NCBI GenBank assembly: GCA_020744425.1
Contig: JAGMUV010000016.1
Coordinates: 1,302,001-1,366,000, forward strand
DNA: 64,000 bases
DNA from: Dactylonectria macrodidyma
Lineage: Eukaryota; Ascomycota; Sordariomycetes; Hypocreales; Nectriaceae
Direction of reading: 5' to 3'
Of the stretch, positions 11,770 through 23,159 are shown piece by piece. Each line of letters starts with the position of its first letter. The stretch's first letter is position 1. The notes under the pieces are model-generated. The model saw only the letters and a list, made by a program, of their open reading frames with translations. It made no database searches and was not told the origin of the DNA. The position numbers and the translations under genes are program-made.

Positions 11770-12294
11770 TTAATCATGACTCTGAGCGTTGATTGCCTGC
11801 TTCTGCTCTTTCCGTTGCTCGTCATGTTGGCTCATGTAAAACCGCATCCGTATTGAGAGCGCAATACAAAGTCCCAGTAACCCAGCAAGTTGCGATGCCA
11901 TTACAACTCCTCTCCAGTAAACATTATGAGCAGAGTACCAGCACGCCACCCCAATGAGAAGCTCGAGAATCGACACGTCTAACAGTGCTAATGGCATCCA
12001 AGCCATGATAAGATCCATTTGAGTGATTCCTAGCAGACCCTCAAAATGAAAGCGAAGCATTGTTGCCACTACAGCCGACACAGGAGCAGTGAGAGCCGAG
12101 CTACAGAAGAAGCCATCGCCGATCTGACTGAGACTTGTAGTACTCGGATGGGCTGTGGAAAATGCTAGGAGAGCAACAGAGAGCCCACTGACAAGAGCAG
12201 CAAGCGCAATAAAGGTATTGTAGAATCGCTGGATGCGCTGGAAAACCAAGGAAGTCTCCTTCATATCAAGGCATTTGCTCGACCAGAACCACAT
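11770..12294 (-). CDS. small membrane protein with about four TM segments
   Basis: Intact 174-aa ORF with an ATG start and no apparent intron. Hydrophobic segments lie at about residues 26-48 (FIALAALVSGLSVALLAF), 68-86, 95-121 (containing IMAWMPLALL and LLIGVACWY) and 129-150 (LAGLLGLCIALSI). The short cytosolic-like tail is polar and Lys/Gln-rich (EQRKEQKQA). The FYNTFIALAALVSGLSVALLAF start is reminiscent of fungal hypothetical membrane proteins, but I cannot name a family. It stands alone between repeat-rich DNA. Probably real; function unknown. Confidence 0.7.
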   Translation of the reverse strand: MWFWSSKCLDMKETSLVFQRIQRFYNTFIALAALVSGLSVALLAFSTAHPSTTSLSQIGDGFFCSSALTAPVSAVVATMLRFHFEGLLGITQMDLIMAWMPLALLDVSILELLIGVACWYSAHNVYWRGVVMASQLAGLLGLCIALSIRMRFYMSQHDEQRKEQKQAINAQSHD

Positions 12295-12593
12295 GATTTT
12301 CTTCTGTTCTCTTGAGGATTGGCGTTGACTATCGATCCACGGGCGAAGGGTAATTGAGTGAAAATAAAGTAAGGGTTTTAATGATTGAAGGAGATGATGG
12401 AAGTCAAGGGTACAGCTCGACAGAGGACTTGGCTTGTACGTTTATATTATTTACTGCCTCATATGTGCTGTACAGTACCCGCAGGGTCTGTACTTCCTGA
12501 GCCAATAATGGGCGTGGAGTAATTAGTCACTAAGTCAGAGCAGAAGTCGATTTTGTTCAAAGCCGCGGGAAACGAGCGTGTCCTGCACTTGAC

Positions 12594-14230
12594 TTGTGCA
12601 GCACAAAAAATAGGATGTTTCAACTCTCTTCGATCAAGGATTTGAAGGATATGTACATACAGCCAGACGACGCGTGTCGATCTTTGTCTCCATTAACCGG
12701 TTCCGGCGCTACGTGTCCAACAATGCATTGTTTACTCTTCACACATGCACAGATTGTCTTCGCGGTGATGAAAGACGGGCTGGCGACCGTGTACTCCAGT
12801 GATCTCAAATGGATCAACACGTACTCGGGCAGGGACACGGAGCCAATTTGGCCACCAACTGAACACCTGAGGAGATTGGCAGCGGTGTATCAGTCCGATG
12901 GACCCCTGCCCGTGTACGCCAATATCCCCGTGATAGAGTCTGCGAACCACAGTCGGGAGCCTGTACCTGCCCATGGAGACGATCACATGCCACTACACGA
13001 CATTCGGTTTGATCGAGAACAACACCCTGGTGTCGCTTGGAGACATGACTGGGAACGACAACAGAGAGCCGAAAGCCGACCACGATGGGTTCTTGGACTG
13101 CTACTGCACGCCCCGATCGAAGGTCGCTGGCAGGGTGAGGATGCTCACAGCGGGTGTCGTGAACAGAGTCATGACCGCAAAAACGCTGGTGATGGTGAAG
13201 AAGATATTAAGCAGTATCAGAGGTCAGATAGATGCCGGATTTGGGGACTGGTTGGTGAGGTGCGGGCGGGTTCACGACCTCGGTCGCGGAGACGGACATA
13301 AGGAGGATGGTCACCAGGTGGGCGGATATGTGTGCGTTCAGCATGCCGACTCTACACGTCTTCACGGCTGCGAGGGTACTCGTGATCTCGATGACACCAG
13401 GGGTTATAGTCAGGCCGATGAGGCTAAATGTGAAGGACAACCAGTTCGCGATGGAGGGTCTGTTCGTGTATTCGATGTGTGTGTACTACTCGGGCACGAT
13501 GTCACATTTGAAGGCGTGCTTCCCGAGAGCCGGATCCGAGAACGAACACTTGGGATGCGCCGCTTCGAGATGTATCCTCTACTCTAGGTTCGCGGCTGAG
13601 CCAAGAACCGGGCTGGGAATCGGCATGCTCCCTCAGGCACTTCCCGTTCAATCAGCCAAAGGCGACGCCACGATCGTGACTGGCCAGAATAACCCCGTAG
13701 TCGTGACCGAGTTCATGGACGTCATGGCGTTCATGGACGTCATGGCGTTCATGGACGTCATGGCGTTCATCAATACCCAGACGAACACTGAAGACGTCGC
13801 GGCGGAGTTCGCAGTGAGCGGCGGCTCGGGGTAGGTACAGTCCTGCGAGATCAACCCTGGTGGTATGTGAACAAGAACGCAGATACCGGAATAACGCCGT
13901 GGTAAACATGTGCAAGTAGTCTCTCGAGTGTGGGGACAAGGTGGTGACGTGGCACCGTATCAAGTTCACGATAGGGTCTCTAATTCCGCACAAGGATATG
14001 TACACGTTAGTAGATATCAGCAGCGGTGAGAACATCAAGCCGAACATGCTCGTATCAACGAAGACCCTCGCCAGAGGGCCGGGCGGTCAGATCATGGAGA
14101 TGGCTCAGCTCGTACGACACGATCGCCTTATTCAGGCAGTTGAAGAACAGGACGACCCCAATAAGCGGGTCGGAGGAATGTGACACCGTCCCCGAGCTTC
14201 CCGAGACCTACGTGACGCTGGACGGGGGGG
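12594..14230 (+). pseudogene. orphan coding-like block split over three frames
   Basis: The plus strand shows protein-like sequence in successive frames: 12594-12960, then about 12945-13260 (METITCHYTTFGLIENNT onward), then about 13262-13834 (IRRMVTRWADMCAF onward), then 13941-14183. Base composition is even and G+C-rich with many TCG/GTCG codons, unlike the flanks and like 57.6-60.3 kb. Frame changes suggest a decayed or intron-containing gene; I could not place introns that join the frames. An 18-bp unit is tandemly repeated three times at 13713-13768 (encoding FMDVMA repeats). Family unknown; antisense ORFs are also open, so strand is not certain. Confidence 0.4.
13713..13768 (+). repeat. 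18-bp unit, three tandem copies
   Basis: TTCATGGACGTCATGGCG is repeated in frame three times, adding MDVMAF units to the open frame at 13307-13834. Confidence 0.85.
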
Positions 14231-14815
14231 ATTGAATTCTGAGACACGGACGCCAACATGAGGACAGTGAAATGTAACCATGATGTAGCAGGCACCCTTT
14301 TTTTTTTTTAGCTCTCACCAAGCGACACCTTGTCGCACTACAGTGGATCAACATGGGACAAGCTTTTCGCATGGCTGCCCGGGATACGTACTATACTCCG
14401 TACGATGATGCAATTCGCGTTCCATCGCATCGTCCTGAGAGTCATCTAAAAGATCCTAGGGTCCACAATGTATGCGTAGCGAGCCTGTCCAGACCCGAAC
14501 GTCAGCCGTCGCTGCTACTGATGTTTCGTATGGTTCTTCGGGCCTTGTATAGAAGTACTCCCTGGGCCTGTAAATGCCGCCTGAGGTCCACCTTGGTGGC
14601 GACTCGCCCCAGACACGAGGGACAAGGGTGCTTGATCTGAGCGTTTGAAGGTGTGGACAGAGGGACGGGAGGAAGAAGAAACGCATCCAAGTTCGGGAAC
14701 ATCTGCGGTGCCGGCAACGCATGCTGAGTCGGTGCTAAGAAAGGATTGCTTGCGATGCTATCTTGTGCCGTGCGGCGCACGATGTGGTCGAAGTCGCACG
14801 CAGCCCTACATCCAC
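14231..14815. other. poly-T tract and weak C2H2-like remnant (minus)
   Basis: A T10-11 run lies at about 14291. On the minus strand near 14540-14630 a short CPSCLGRV...LRRHLQ motif resembles one C2H2 finger, but the frame opens straight into the microsatellite at 14817 and no full gene could be built. Confidence 0.35.
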
Positions 14816-14816
14816 C

Positions 14817-14996
14817 ACACGCAGACACAGACACATACACAGACACAGACACATACACAGACACATACACAGACACATACGCAGACACATACACAGACAC
14901 ATACACAGACACATACACATACACATACACAGACACATACACAGACACATACACAGACACATACGCAGACACATACACAGACACATACACAGACAC

Positions 14997-15033
<37 letters not shown>

Positions 15034-15060
15034 TACCCATACACATACACAAACACACAA
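14817..15060. repeat. (ACACAG/ACACAT)n microsatellite
   Basis: About 240 bp of hexanucleotide ACACAG, ACATAC and related units. All long six-frame ORFs across it (Thr/Asp/Tyr, His/Arg or Val/Cys repeats) are artefacts of the repeat. Confidence 0.95.
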
Positions 15061-16540
15061 TATCGAGCAGGAAAACAGCAGGTTGTGGTGCCATGGGCAT
15101 CAAATTCACGAACCAGGCATTCAAGGCGGGCTTGTTCCCTTCTTTTTTCCGCAGGAGCTTCAGAAACCAACATGCTAGATCTGATTGCGTCAGGTTGCCC
15201 TCCAGTCCTATCCTTCTTCGTCCTTGCCTTCTTCAGCCCCCTCTTCTTCATCCTGCCCTTCCTCGTCCTCCTCGTCCTCCTCATAACCAGGGCTGTATCC
15301 CCACAGGCGCTTGCGTTCCAGACTCCACCATCGCGCTACCGCTTCAGCTTCACCCACCGACGACGTTAATGCCGCCGAACCCTGGAGCTGCCGTGTCGTT
15401 CCACTCAACGCAGTCGCAACGCAGTCGTATCGCAACCCGCTGTGCTGAAACCACAAAGTCACGCATTCGTTCGGCTGTGGTACAAGGCAGGAACTCGTCC
15501 CATGCCATTTACCCACCTTGTCCGTCCGGTACGTCGAGTCCAGCTGTTTCATGTGTGCACCATGTTCTGTGAGACGATGCTTCGTCGGAATGTTGAACCC
15601 ATGCATATACTACAGAAAAGAGATGCTGCTCGAGCATAGCGATACTTTGCCCCCCACGAAAACAGGTTCCGTGAACGTTGTATAGTTTCGGGCTCGCCGT
15701 ATTCATACTTCCTCCTGCTGGTGCTGGAAAACATTAGAAAGATCCGAGTAGACAGTATGAGCCGCGATCTTGCTAAGGCATGCCTGGCAATCTTGGTTGG
15801 TCGTGCGTTAATCAGTACCTACATAACCCACGCACTTGTTTTCTCTCGAGGATTTAGAGAACAAAACAACCAACAGGTATTCTGCCAACCATCAAGTTTT
15901 ATAAGGGTGGCAGCAAAACTGCAAGGCAAGAGTCGGCAGGTCACATCGCTGTAACTACACGAATGACATCCGAATCATCGGAGAGGGAGAAACAGGGGAG
16001 CAACGCTGTGCGGACAGGGCATCCGCGAACGTCTCTGCCACATGTCGGAACACAGAGGAGGTCTGAATTCCCGTAGCGAGCTCGTCACGTCGACGGGACC
16101 CTGGGGCACATGATGCTGGACAACGTTTCCCAGGCCAGCCAAGTGTCTCGACGTACTATACCTTGACGTCTTCAGCGAGCCATTTGCGTAAGAACACAGG
16201 GCGAGACATGAAAGTTTGTTTCTCCGGCGACACGCACAGCATTCATCCCATAACTCGTGTCTCCCCAACGTGTCGTCCTCGTCATTCTACCCGAGTTTAT
16301 TTTAGTCTGCAAAGCGTTCTGTCAGAAGGTGGCAACTCAAGACACTATTCGCAACAAGAGTCGTCGGCTACTTTGCTTGTCTGCTTGTTCGTTCGCTCAC
16401 CTGCGTACTGTATGTATTCACAATGAGCGAGCCGGCATGTAACTGTTCCACGGTCGTCTCAACTGATTGCCGTCGGGCTCACTGTTCTTGTCAATGCCGC
16501 TGCGGCGTTCTGCTTTCCACGTGAATCTACATATCTGGCA
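15061..16540. other. no gene recognised
   Basis: A CTTCNTC-rich pyrimidine tract (15190-15280) gives a Glu/Asp-rich minus-strand ORF. The remainder shows only short ORFs with no family resemblance. Confidence 0.4.
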
Positions 16541-16543
16541 ACC

Positions 16544-17455
16544 ATGGACCCGATGGGTGGTCACTGCAACAATGGACCCCTGGCAAACGCCAGGTTCCTA
16601 TCTTACCTGACTTACCCGCCACCGCCGCCGCCGCTATTCGACTACATGTCACCCTGCCACCGTACCCCGGATTTCTGGGCTGGGCTATCCGTACGGCAAC
16701 CCTTACCCCGATCCAGGTGGGCCCCACCACCAGCCTCCGGTGCGCGGATATCAGGTCGCCCCGTGCCAGATTCCAGCGTCTACTCCATCCGACGTGGGCA
16801 GCGTCGTGCTGGCAGCGGGCGGTTGAAGGAGGTCTCCGCAGCGAAGACGTCCAGTGCAGCATTGCAGGGACAACACGTCCACCAGTCCCAGCCCGATGCC
16901 AGCTTGGAGTGCCTGAACGAGCACGACAGGATGATTGTGGTGTGGAGGAAGCGGGAAGTATCTTGGGATCAGATACGTGGAGAATATGAGAAGCGTTACA
17001 AGCCTGTCACGGTGGATGCTTTGAGGATGCGGCTGAGTCGGCTGAAGAACAAGCACTCGTGGCTTAGACAAGCATTTCTATCGAAAGCGTGTCCGAAGGG
17101 TAGAAGGCAAAGCCAGAGAAAAGCAGAGCCGGAAGAAAGTAAGCAGACACACCGCGGGTCTCCGGAGGGAGGTCTTGCGTGGCGGCAAGCCCTCCCTACC
17201 CAAGACGACAGTAACCGAATCCTAAAGACACTCCTCCTGATGATTTTGTTTCCCGTCTTTTCTTCCCCTTTCTTTCTTTTTCTTCTTCTTTTTCATGGGT
17301 CGGCTCTTCGATTCTTCGGTTCTTCGGTTCGTCGGTGGGGAATAATGAAGACGATTAATCTCCATCCGTCCACTCCACCCTTTGCTGTTTCCAACAAGAG
17401 AAAGTCTCCTTGTCAGGTCCGTGACGATTGTGAGTCACAAAGAACTGCTCCGTGA
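16544..17455 (+). CDS. Myb/SANT-like helix-turn-helix protein
   Basis: 303-aa ORF. Residues about 120-172 (LNEHDRMIVVWRKREVSWDQIRGEYEKRY followed by TVDALRMRLSRLK) form a compact three-helix pattern seen in fungal Myb/SANT-like nuclear proteins, with conserved Trp and Arg/Leu positions; a DNA-binding role is inferred. The N-terminus is Pro-rich. Around 16690-16830 another frame reads GYPYGNPYPDPGGPHHQPP, more natural for this family than the annotated frame, so compensating frameshifts or an unrecognised intron are likely. The C-terminal 90 residues after the basic KGRRQSQRK region look like read-through. Treat the domain as solid and both ends as uncertain. Confidence 0.6.
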   Translation: MDPMGGHCNNGPLANARFLSYLTYPPPPPPLFDYMSPCHRTPDFWAGLSVRQPLPRSRWAPPPASGARISGRPVPDSSVYSIRRGQRRAGSGRLKEVSAAKTSSAALQGQHVHQSQPDASLECLNEHDRMIVVWRKREVSWDQIRGEYEKRYKPVTVDALRMRLSRLKNKHSWLRQAFLSKACPKGRRQSQRKAEPEESKQTHRGSPEGGLAWRQALPTQDDSNRILKTLLLMILFPVFSSPFFLFLLLFHGSALRFFGSSVRRWGIMKTINLHPSTPPFAVSNKRKSPCQVRDDCESQRTAP

Positions 17456-17639
17456 GCGGATCAGAATGTCAGGAGCGGGTAAGGTCTCGTGCTTGAGAAC
17501 TCAGGTTTGACTAGGCAACACAGCGACGCACATACAGTATGTGAGTACGTATGTATTTTGAAGCCTAGAAGAGATCGACCGATTACGGATTCTCAAGTCG
17601 CTTGTCAAGTTAGACAGGAAGACCCCGTCGCTGTCTTCA

Positions 17640-18070
17640 ACACTAGGGAGTGCAGTGGAGACCGATACCTACTGGATACGTAGCGACAAATGACGTCTGC
17701 GTGCAGACGAGCTCGCTACACATGCGTTGTGGACACTCAAGATGGCGCGACGGAAAACAGGTACCTTATGTCGTTGGTCGCCTAGTCCGTAGCAGAAGCG
17801 GTGATTAGGCAAAAAGCTTGTCACAAACGACTCGTCCCACTGTTGTTGGTCCACTACAGATTAAGGTGCGACGAAACGTCGCTCATGAGAGCCCCCGAAA
17901 TGGGTACCTACTTGTCTGGTGCGGGGTGGATGTGAATGAAGGGTCTAGTTTAGACTCTGGAATGTCTCGAGCTTTGTGGTGTGTGTCGTTTGGTGTGTGT
18001 CATTTGATGTGTGTTCGTCGGACTGAAAGGAAGAGAAGTCGGGAAGGGGGTGTGAAGCGAGGCTGGAGAA
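17640..18070 (+). repeat. dispersed repeat D, copy 1
   Basis: Shared with 24395-24940 and, inverted, with 40735-40990. Landmarks are GATACGTAGCGACAAATGAC, GAGCTCGCTACACATGCGTTG, CTTGTCCCACTGTTGTTGG and a run of TGTGTGTCGTTTG. Shorter relatives lie at 18480-18790, 23160-23380 and 40020-40150 (inverted). No protein recognised. Confidence 0.75.
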
Positions 18071-18479
18071 ATGGACGCTCAGTTACGCTAACACTAGTCG
18101 ATCTCCTGCCAGACGGACTAGATGGAGTGGCAGTTGTTTGCATTGCCTGTATCGACGTCCTAGATGGCGTGCTTGAAACTATGGTAGGGCTGGGTACGAG
18201 TAGGAGAGTGTCTCTTGAGGGAATGAGCATGCATAGGGGGCCGCAATGAGCCTTCGCCGCGTTCCCAGCAGTCCTCGCGCGAAGCCAGTCAGCCATCTGG
18301 ACCGATCCAGACCGATCTACCAGCCTCTGCTCGCTGGCCGACTACGCAGCATAACAACCCGGAAAGCGGCGACTCGGGCCACAAAAACGAGCGTGAGCCT
18401 AGAATAGATTGGCCCTCGCCCTCTACGGATCCCCGAGTCGCTTGTTCAAGTATAGGTAGGAAGACCCGCGTCGCTGTCT

Positions 18480-18790
18480 TCGACACCGAGAGTGTAGTGG
18501 AGACTGATACTGGATGGGTGGATGGATGGGTGGACGGATGAACCCTCAAGATCAATCCGTTCGGACGACCCGTAAGACGATGCGATGGAGCGCGCATTGC
18601 ACCTCGACTTGTCTTACTGTTGATCCACTATAATGCGATCAAGTGTAGCTTGGAGAGCCTGGAAAAGGTCATCTACTTGTGTGGTGGGGGGTCTAGGGGT
18701 GTATGTGAATCAAGGGGCCGGTGTAGATTTTGGATATGTCTTGAGTTTAGACATGTGTTGTGTGTCGTTTGACGTGTGTTTGTCGAGCGC
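18480..18790 (+). repeat. dispersed repeat D, diverged copy
   Basis: Contains the GTGTAGTGGAGACTGATACT block, a GGATGGATGG tract and the CTTGTCTTACTGTTGATCCACTA block found in the other D copies. Confidence 0.6.
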
Positions 18791-18819
18791 GTCGTGTGTC
18801 GTCTCCAGCCTTGTCGTAG

Positions 18820-19360
18820 TTGCTTGGTCCATGAAAGGGAATTGTCGTGAGGGCGAACAGTGTTCTACGCTGCGCAGACAGACAGATCAACAGACTAGCT
18901 TGAGCCAAGATGGCGAAAGCTTGATAGCACCAGACATTGTGGAGGAGGTGGACCGATACACTGAGGGGCAGGTCGTAGCGACGAGGGCGCATGGGAACGA
19001 AAGAACAGAACGAGAGACCGGAAGGAAGAAAAGTGGGGGGTAGGGGGTAGGGGTTGAGGGGGTATGGTGAAGCTTGAGCAACAAACGCCCAGTGATGTCC
19101 TGAGGAGTGATGTCCTAAGGATAGCGGTGACACTCTTGCCAGAAGCTCGGCGAGACGGAGATGACAGAGGGGGTTGACAAACAAACGCGGAGGTCATTTG
19201 CCAAGTTTGAAGCGGATGTGGGCAGACAATGTGGGTAATGGCACCCCATTCATACACCCACCGCGAGGAAGGTGTAGGGCATTGCGGGACCCTACAAGAC
19301 GAGACAAACCTTTTCAGACATTCGAAGACATTCGAGGACACTACAGGACACTACAGGACC
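18820..19360 (+). repeat. dispersed repeat C, copy 2 (single minisatellite unit)
   Basis: Same orientation as 6830-7430. It keeps TTGATAGCACCAGACATTGTGG and the CATTCGAGGACACTACAGGA edge but has only about one GGGGTTGACAAACAAACGCGG unit (19168-19190), the lowest number among the four copies. Confidence 0.75.
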
Positions 19361-19384
19361 GTCCTGTGAGTGTTGACTTGATAA

Positions 19385-19915
19385 AAATCCGCGAGATCTG
19401 CTTCGTGGTCTCTGCAAGCTCGGCATTGTCGTTTCCGATCATGCATGCGACCTTGATCGTCGCTCAGGGCAGGGGCGTGGTGAGTGAGCAGTCGTCGCAC
19501 AGGCATCTTGAATGAACGTCTTGCCGTCGTGTCTGCCGGGTTCGACGCTTTGCCACATGCGTGCGCGCGGGCGGTTCATTTGCTGCGTACAAACGGAACA
19601 AGTTGGGGGGGCTTTACAACTCTTGAATCACCGACGTGGATGTGACAGGGATGGAGGCCAACATGCATGCTTCTGCGCTGGTTCAGTTTGTCGACCAACG
19701 CGCCCACCTGGGGTGGGGTTATCCTCGTATAGTGCAAACAAATGCATAGCTCTAGAAAAATAAGCTAGCTAGGTATTGGATACTGTAGCAAACATGCAGC
19801 ATGATGTGGACCGCCCGAGATGGTGAGGTTGCCTTCGAAGATATTGCGCCAAGGGGAACACCAAAAATATGGCACCGCTGGCGATACCGTTCTGGAGAGC
19901 AAGGGCGAGGAATTT
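19385..19915 (+). repeat. dispersed repeat B, copy 3 (empty MITE site)
   Basis: Direct copy of 2861-3545 without the 175-bp MITE; its junction reads TTTA at about 19613. It joins directly to a stretch related to 4130-4300 in inverse orientation (20025-20245). Confidence 0.85.
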
Positions 19916-20576
19916 GTCTATTCCTTCCCTAGATGACCCGAATCCGACTGGTCTCTTTTCCAAGATGCTCTTCAAGCTCCTGTGCCCGCTGTTCAAGGGT
20001 AGCCTGATCTGATGAATGGATAATAATTGAATGTCAATGGCTGAAGAAGGCCTGCCATTTCCCCTGCTATCTTAGGTCGTTGTTGGCCCCATTGATGTTT
20101 GCTTGTTTGCTCACTTCCAATGCGGAGTCTGCCGTACGATCTTAATAATGCTATTGCGCCACCAAACTGGCAGACCAAAGTGGAGCGTTGAAACCAGAGC
20201 ATGGGGTGTGTCCCCCCGGGCGAATAAAAACCTACCTACCTATAAAGCACGCTCCATATGTTGAGTGTGGCACTTGTGAATGGTATTACCGCCGTCGCTC
20301 GCCTTGTCTGTGGCAGAGGCACGATTTGGCAATTGCAACCTCGCGAAAAGCTTGTCAGAAACTTGTCCCACTGGTGTTGATCCACCCGCGAAAAGGTTGC
20401 CTACTGCCTACTTGTCCGGAGCGGGGTGCATGTGGATGAAGGGGTGTGTGCCATTTGGTGTGTCGTTTGGTCATCTCCGTCGTTGTGGAGGAAGACAGCG
20501 CGAAGGCGAGGGTTAACTGACGAACTGACGACCCTACCCTATACCACAGTAAGAAAGCATCCGCCACCTAAAGATA

Positions 20577-22402
20577 AAAAGCCTGCGTTGAACCGATGCT
20601 ACTGTACGGCGTGGAAGTGTGGTACCCAGGCATGAAAACAGGGACCAAATCAACTGGTATTCAGCACCTAGTTCGACGAATGCATACGACCTATGCCAAA
20701 TCCCTCAGGGCCATTGCACCGGTCTGGAAGACAACTCCCCTCCCTGCACTCTACCGGGAGTGCGGGACGCAACCCCTAGAACTCCTCCTTAACAGCGTAC
20801 AACGACGCTTCGCTGCAAGACTCCAGACGCTCGACGCGGCTCACCCGCTTACTGAGCGTTCAAAGCCCACCGGCCGGAAGATGACACGCCTGCAGCGCAC
20901 TGCAGCATGTCTTCCCAAGGCCCTAAGACCCGAACTCCTCCCTAAGGCCCCCGCGGCCACAGCAGTGCATAAGTCAAAGAAGGAAGCCGCTGAAGATTTT
21001 AACGACTGGCTGGAGTTCCTTCCCAGAAGGGACACGGTAGTGTTCACTGACGGATCGAAAACGGAAAACGGCGTAGGTTGGGGGTACTCGATCTGGCGTA
21101 ACGGCAAACAAATTGCAGGTGGTTCTGGCGGGCTAAAGTTAGCTGAAGTCTTTGACGCTGAAGCCCGCGCCGCCCTAGAGGGCCTGAAGAGGGCCCTGCA
21201 ACTCACCAACTCTCAACACCCCACCCACGTTTGCCTTGATAACACCGCTGCAATCCAAGGCCTGCTAGGTAACCCTGGCGAATCGTCTCAGCACGTTTTC
21301 CTAGAGTTCCAAGCGCTAGCCAAGGACCACGGTAGTGTTGATGTCCACTGGTCCCCAGGGCACATGGACATCGAAGGGAATGAAACAGCGGATGCATACG
21401 CGAAACGGGGCACTGCGAAGGTGCCCGAGGACTTACCTCCCACACTAGCGTACGTCAAAGGGCTTGCAAGAGCCAAAACAGCACGACACCATCAACTGTG
21501 GTGGATCGATAACATTCCGGAATCGTACCAACCCCTTAACTTGAAGGCAACGCTAAAAAGCCCTAAAGAACTGGAGTTAGAACGACCTGTGCTCCACCGG
21601 CTGCTCGCAGCGCGGACACAGCACGGAGACTTCGCAGAGTACCACGAGCGCTTTGCACACGCCGACGCTGCTATCTCCTGCACCTGCGGGAGAAGAAAGA
21701 ACCCTTATCACATCTTCTACTGTCGGAAGGTGGAAGCAAAGAGAAGGCCCCGGCTGGCTCCGGAGCCTCTCAGCGCTATCCACAAGATAATAGGAACCGA
21801 ATTCAAGCGGTACGCAACCTTAGTTAAGGCAAGCCAATTCTTTACACGAATTTGCCCCAACTATTAGTGGCGTACCTCCCATAGCGCAAAAGACACGCGC
21901 CAAACCTTTCCTTTGTTCATTTATTACTTTCCGTCCGGACGCGATTCGGGCACCCTGCGAGGACGCGTTGGCCGCTAAGCAGATGTTAGATAATACCTGT
22001 TGGGCCCCGGAGGCCCCGTCGAAAACACTTCGATGAGCTGCTGAAAAGTTGGCTCGATAATTGCAACTGGAATACTGTTGCGCCTTCAAATCCCGCTGAC
22101 GGGTGCTAGGCTTGAAGATTATAAGGCGTTTAGCTGAGAAATGCTGAATGGCTTAGGGGAAATGAGGGATGAAGACAGTGGAAGAAGCAGCAAGGAGCAG
22201 CGACGGCACGCCCAAAAACGCGCGACCGGTCCCCCGGCCCACGCCGCGCCTTCCAAACAAGATAAGACTGGGCCCCGCCTACCCTATAGCGGGACTCAAC
22301 TACCCTATAGCCAGCTTAGCACGTGTTTTTACGCCCATGGCGGTTGGCGGGACCTCGAGCCCGTAACACGTTAAATATACTACTACTACTACTACTACTA
22401 CT
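20577..22402 (+). mobile_element. 5'-truncated Tad1-like LINE with target-site duplication
   Basis: The element starts inside the reverse-transcriptase C-terminus and ends in a (TAC)n tail at about 22373-22402. It is flanked by exact 14-bp duplications GCCACCTAAAGATA (20563-20576 and 22403-22416). The same site occurs once at 5768-5781 in the uninterrupted repeat A copy. A 3' truncated relative with the same tail lies at 43058-43447. These are hallmarks of target-primed reverse transcription. The 3' UTR-like part (21868-22372) has no gene. Confidence 0.92.
20596..21867 (+). CDS. LINE ORF2 C-terminus: RT tail, RNase H and zinc-knuckle-like end
   Basis: 423-aa open frame. Residues 1-100 correspond to the RT thumb/connection (MLLYGVEVWYPG). 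Residues about 145-275 are RNase H with all four acidic positions visible: FTDGSK, AEARAALEG, CLDNTAA and the final Asp in HWSPGHMDIEGNETAD. A C-terminal CTCGRRKNPYHIFYC motif is the metal-binding end typical of fungal Tad1/I-clade LINEs. The frame has no stop, so this copy is young, but the missing 5' part makes it immobile. The first Met is internal to the original polyprotein and is not a true start. Confidence 0.9.
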   Translation: MLLYGVEVWYPGMKTGTKSTGIQHLVRRMHTTYAKSLRAIAPVWKTTPLPALYRECGTQPLELLLNSVQRRFAARLQTLDAAHPLTERSKPTGRKMTRLQRTAACLPKALRPELLPKAPAATAVHKSKKEAAEDFNDWLEFLPRRDTVVFTDGSKTENGVGWGYSIWRNGKQIAGGSGGLKLAEVFDAEARAALEGLKRALQLTNSQHPTHVCLDNTAAIQGLLGNPGESSQHVFLEFQALAKDHGSVDVHWSPGHMDIEGNETADAYAKRGTAKVPEDLPPTLAYVKGLARAKTARHHQLWWIDNIPESYQPLNLKATLKSPKELELERPVLHRLLAARTQHGDFAEYHERFAHADAAISCTCGRRKNPYHIFYCRKVEAKRRPRLAPEPLSAIHKIIGTEFKRYATLVKASQFFTRICPNY

Positions 22403-22492
22403 GCCACCTAAAGATAGGCTTGACATTGACGCTTGAATGGTTTCAGCTGGAAGATTGCTCACTTAGTTGACTGTTCTATGTATAATAGCGGT

Positions 22493-22518
22493 TTTTTTTT
22501 TTTTTTTTTTTTTTTTAT
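22493..22518. repeat. poly-T tract in repeat A
   Basis: About 24 consecutive T; the other copy has about 12 T at 5856-5869, so the tract length differs between copies. Confidence 0.8.
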
Positions 22519-23159
22519 TCTTTACTTTATTTTTGCTTTAAACAAATTTTTCCTTTTCTTTTTTGTGTTGCTGTTCGCAGAATTTTCACGACAACGTATC
22601 CAGGCAGTGACTGCCTCCTGCGGTGCTATAGTACAACATTGTTGATTCATCACATCGTTCACAGATAACAGCCCACAATCGCCAGCGCCGAAAATCCATG
22701 CCGACTTCAGACTACCACCCCCGCTCTGCGTTTTCTCCCGCACAGCAGACACTTTTGGACTTTGGATTGGGAGAATTATGTCGTGTCGTACCTACTGTAC
22801 CATACCATACCCGTGCTTGTTGGTCGACGCTAACGACAACAACCCCATCCCCTGTTGACGTAGACTTACACCACTCAGCCTGGAGTGCTGGAAGCTGAGG
22901 TCGTGTTCACCTAACCGTATTGAGATTGGTTGACAGATCTGTCAGGTGGCCGATGTGCCGCATTTCGACCTAGTACAGCCCTGGCAGATCACGGTTGTGT
23001 CCAACTCGAGTCATTGGCGACACTCGATCAACGGGGTATAGATCGGAGCCCAATCCACGCTAGCACCTTGCGAAAGGTCTCCAAACGGATGGCTTGCATT
23101 GTCAAGGTGGCGTGCATGATCGAAATCGACAAGCACGAGTTTGTGAGGCCGGTCAGTTG

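Larger units (their letters stand above)
20291..22885 (+). repeat. dispersed repeat A, second copy, split by a LINE
   Basis: 20291-20576 and 22403-22885 together match 5509-6256. The two halves are separated by the 1826-bp LINE fragment and share the duplicated 14-bp site GCCACCTAAAGATA. Confidence 0.85.

Noticed and set aside
13260..13460. Resemblance of frame 3 (IRRMVTRWADMC to VIVRPMRLN) to an RNA polymerase RPB2 lobe segment
   Set aside because: Only a loose motif match; the surrounding RPB2 blocks could not be found, so I do not claim it.
14502..15572. Long ORFs of Thr/Asp, His/Arg and Val/Tyr repeats
   Set aside because: Products of the ACACAG microsatellite, open in all frames.
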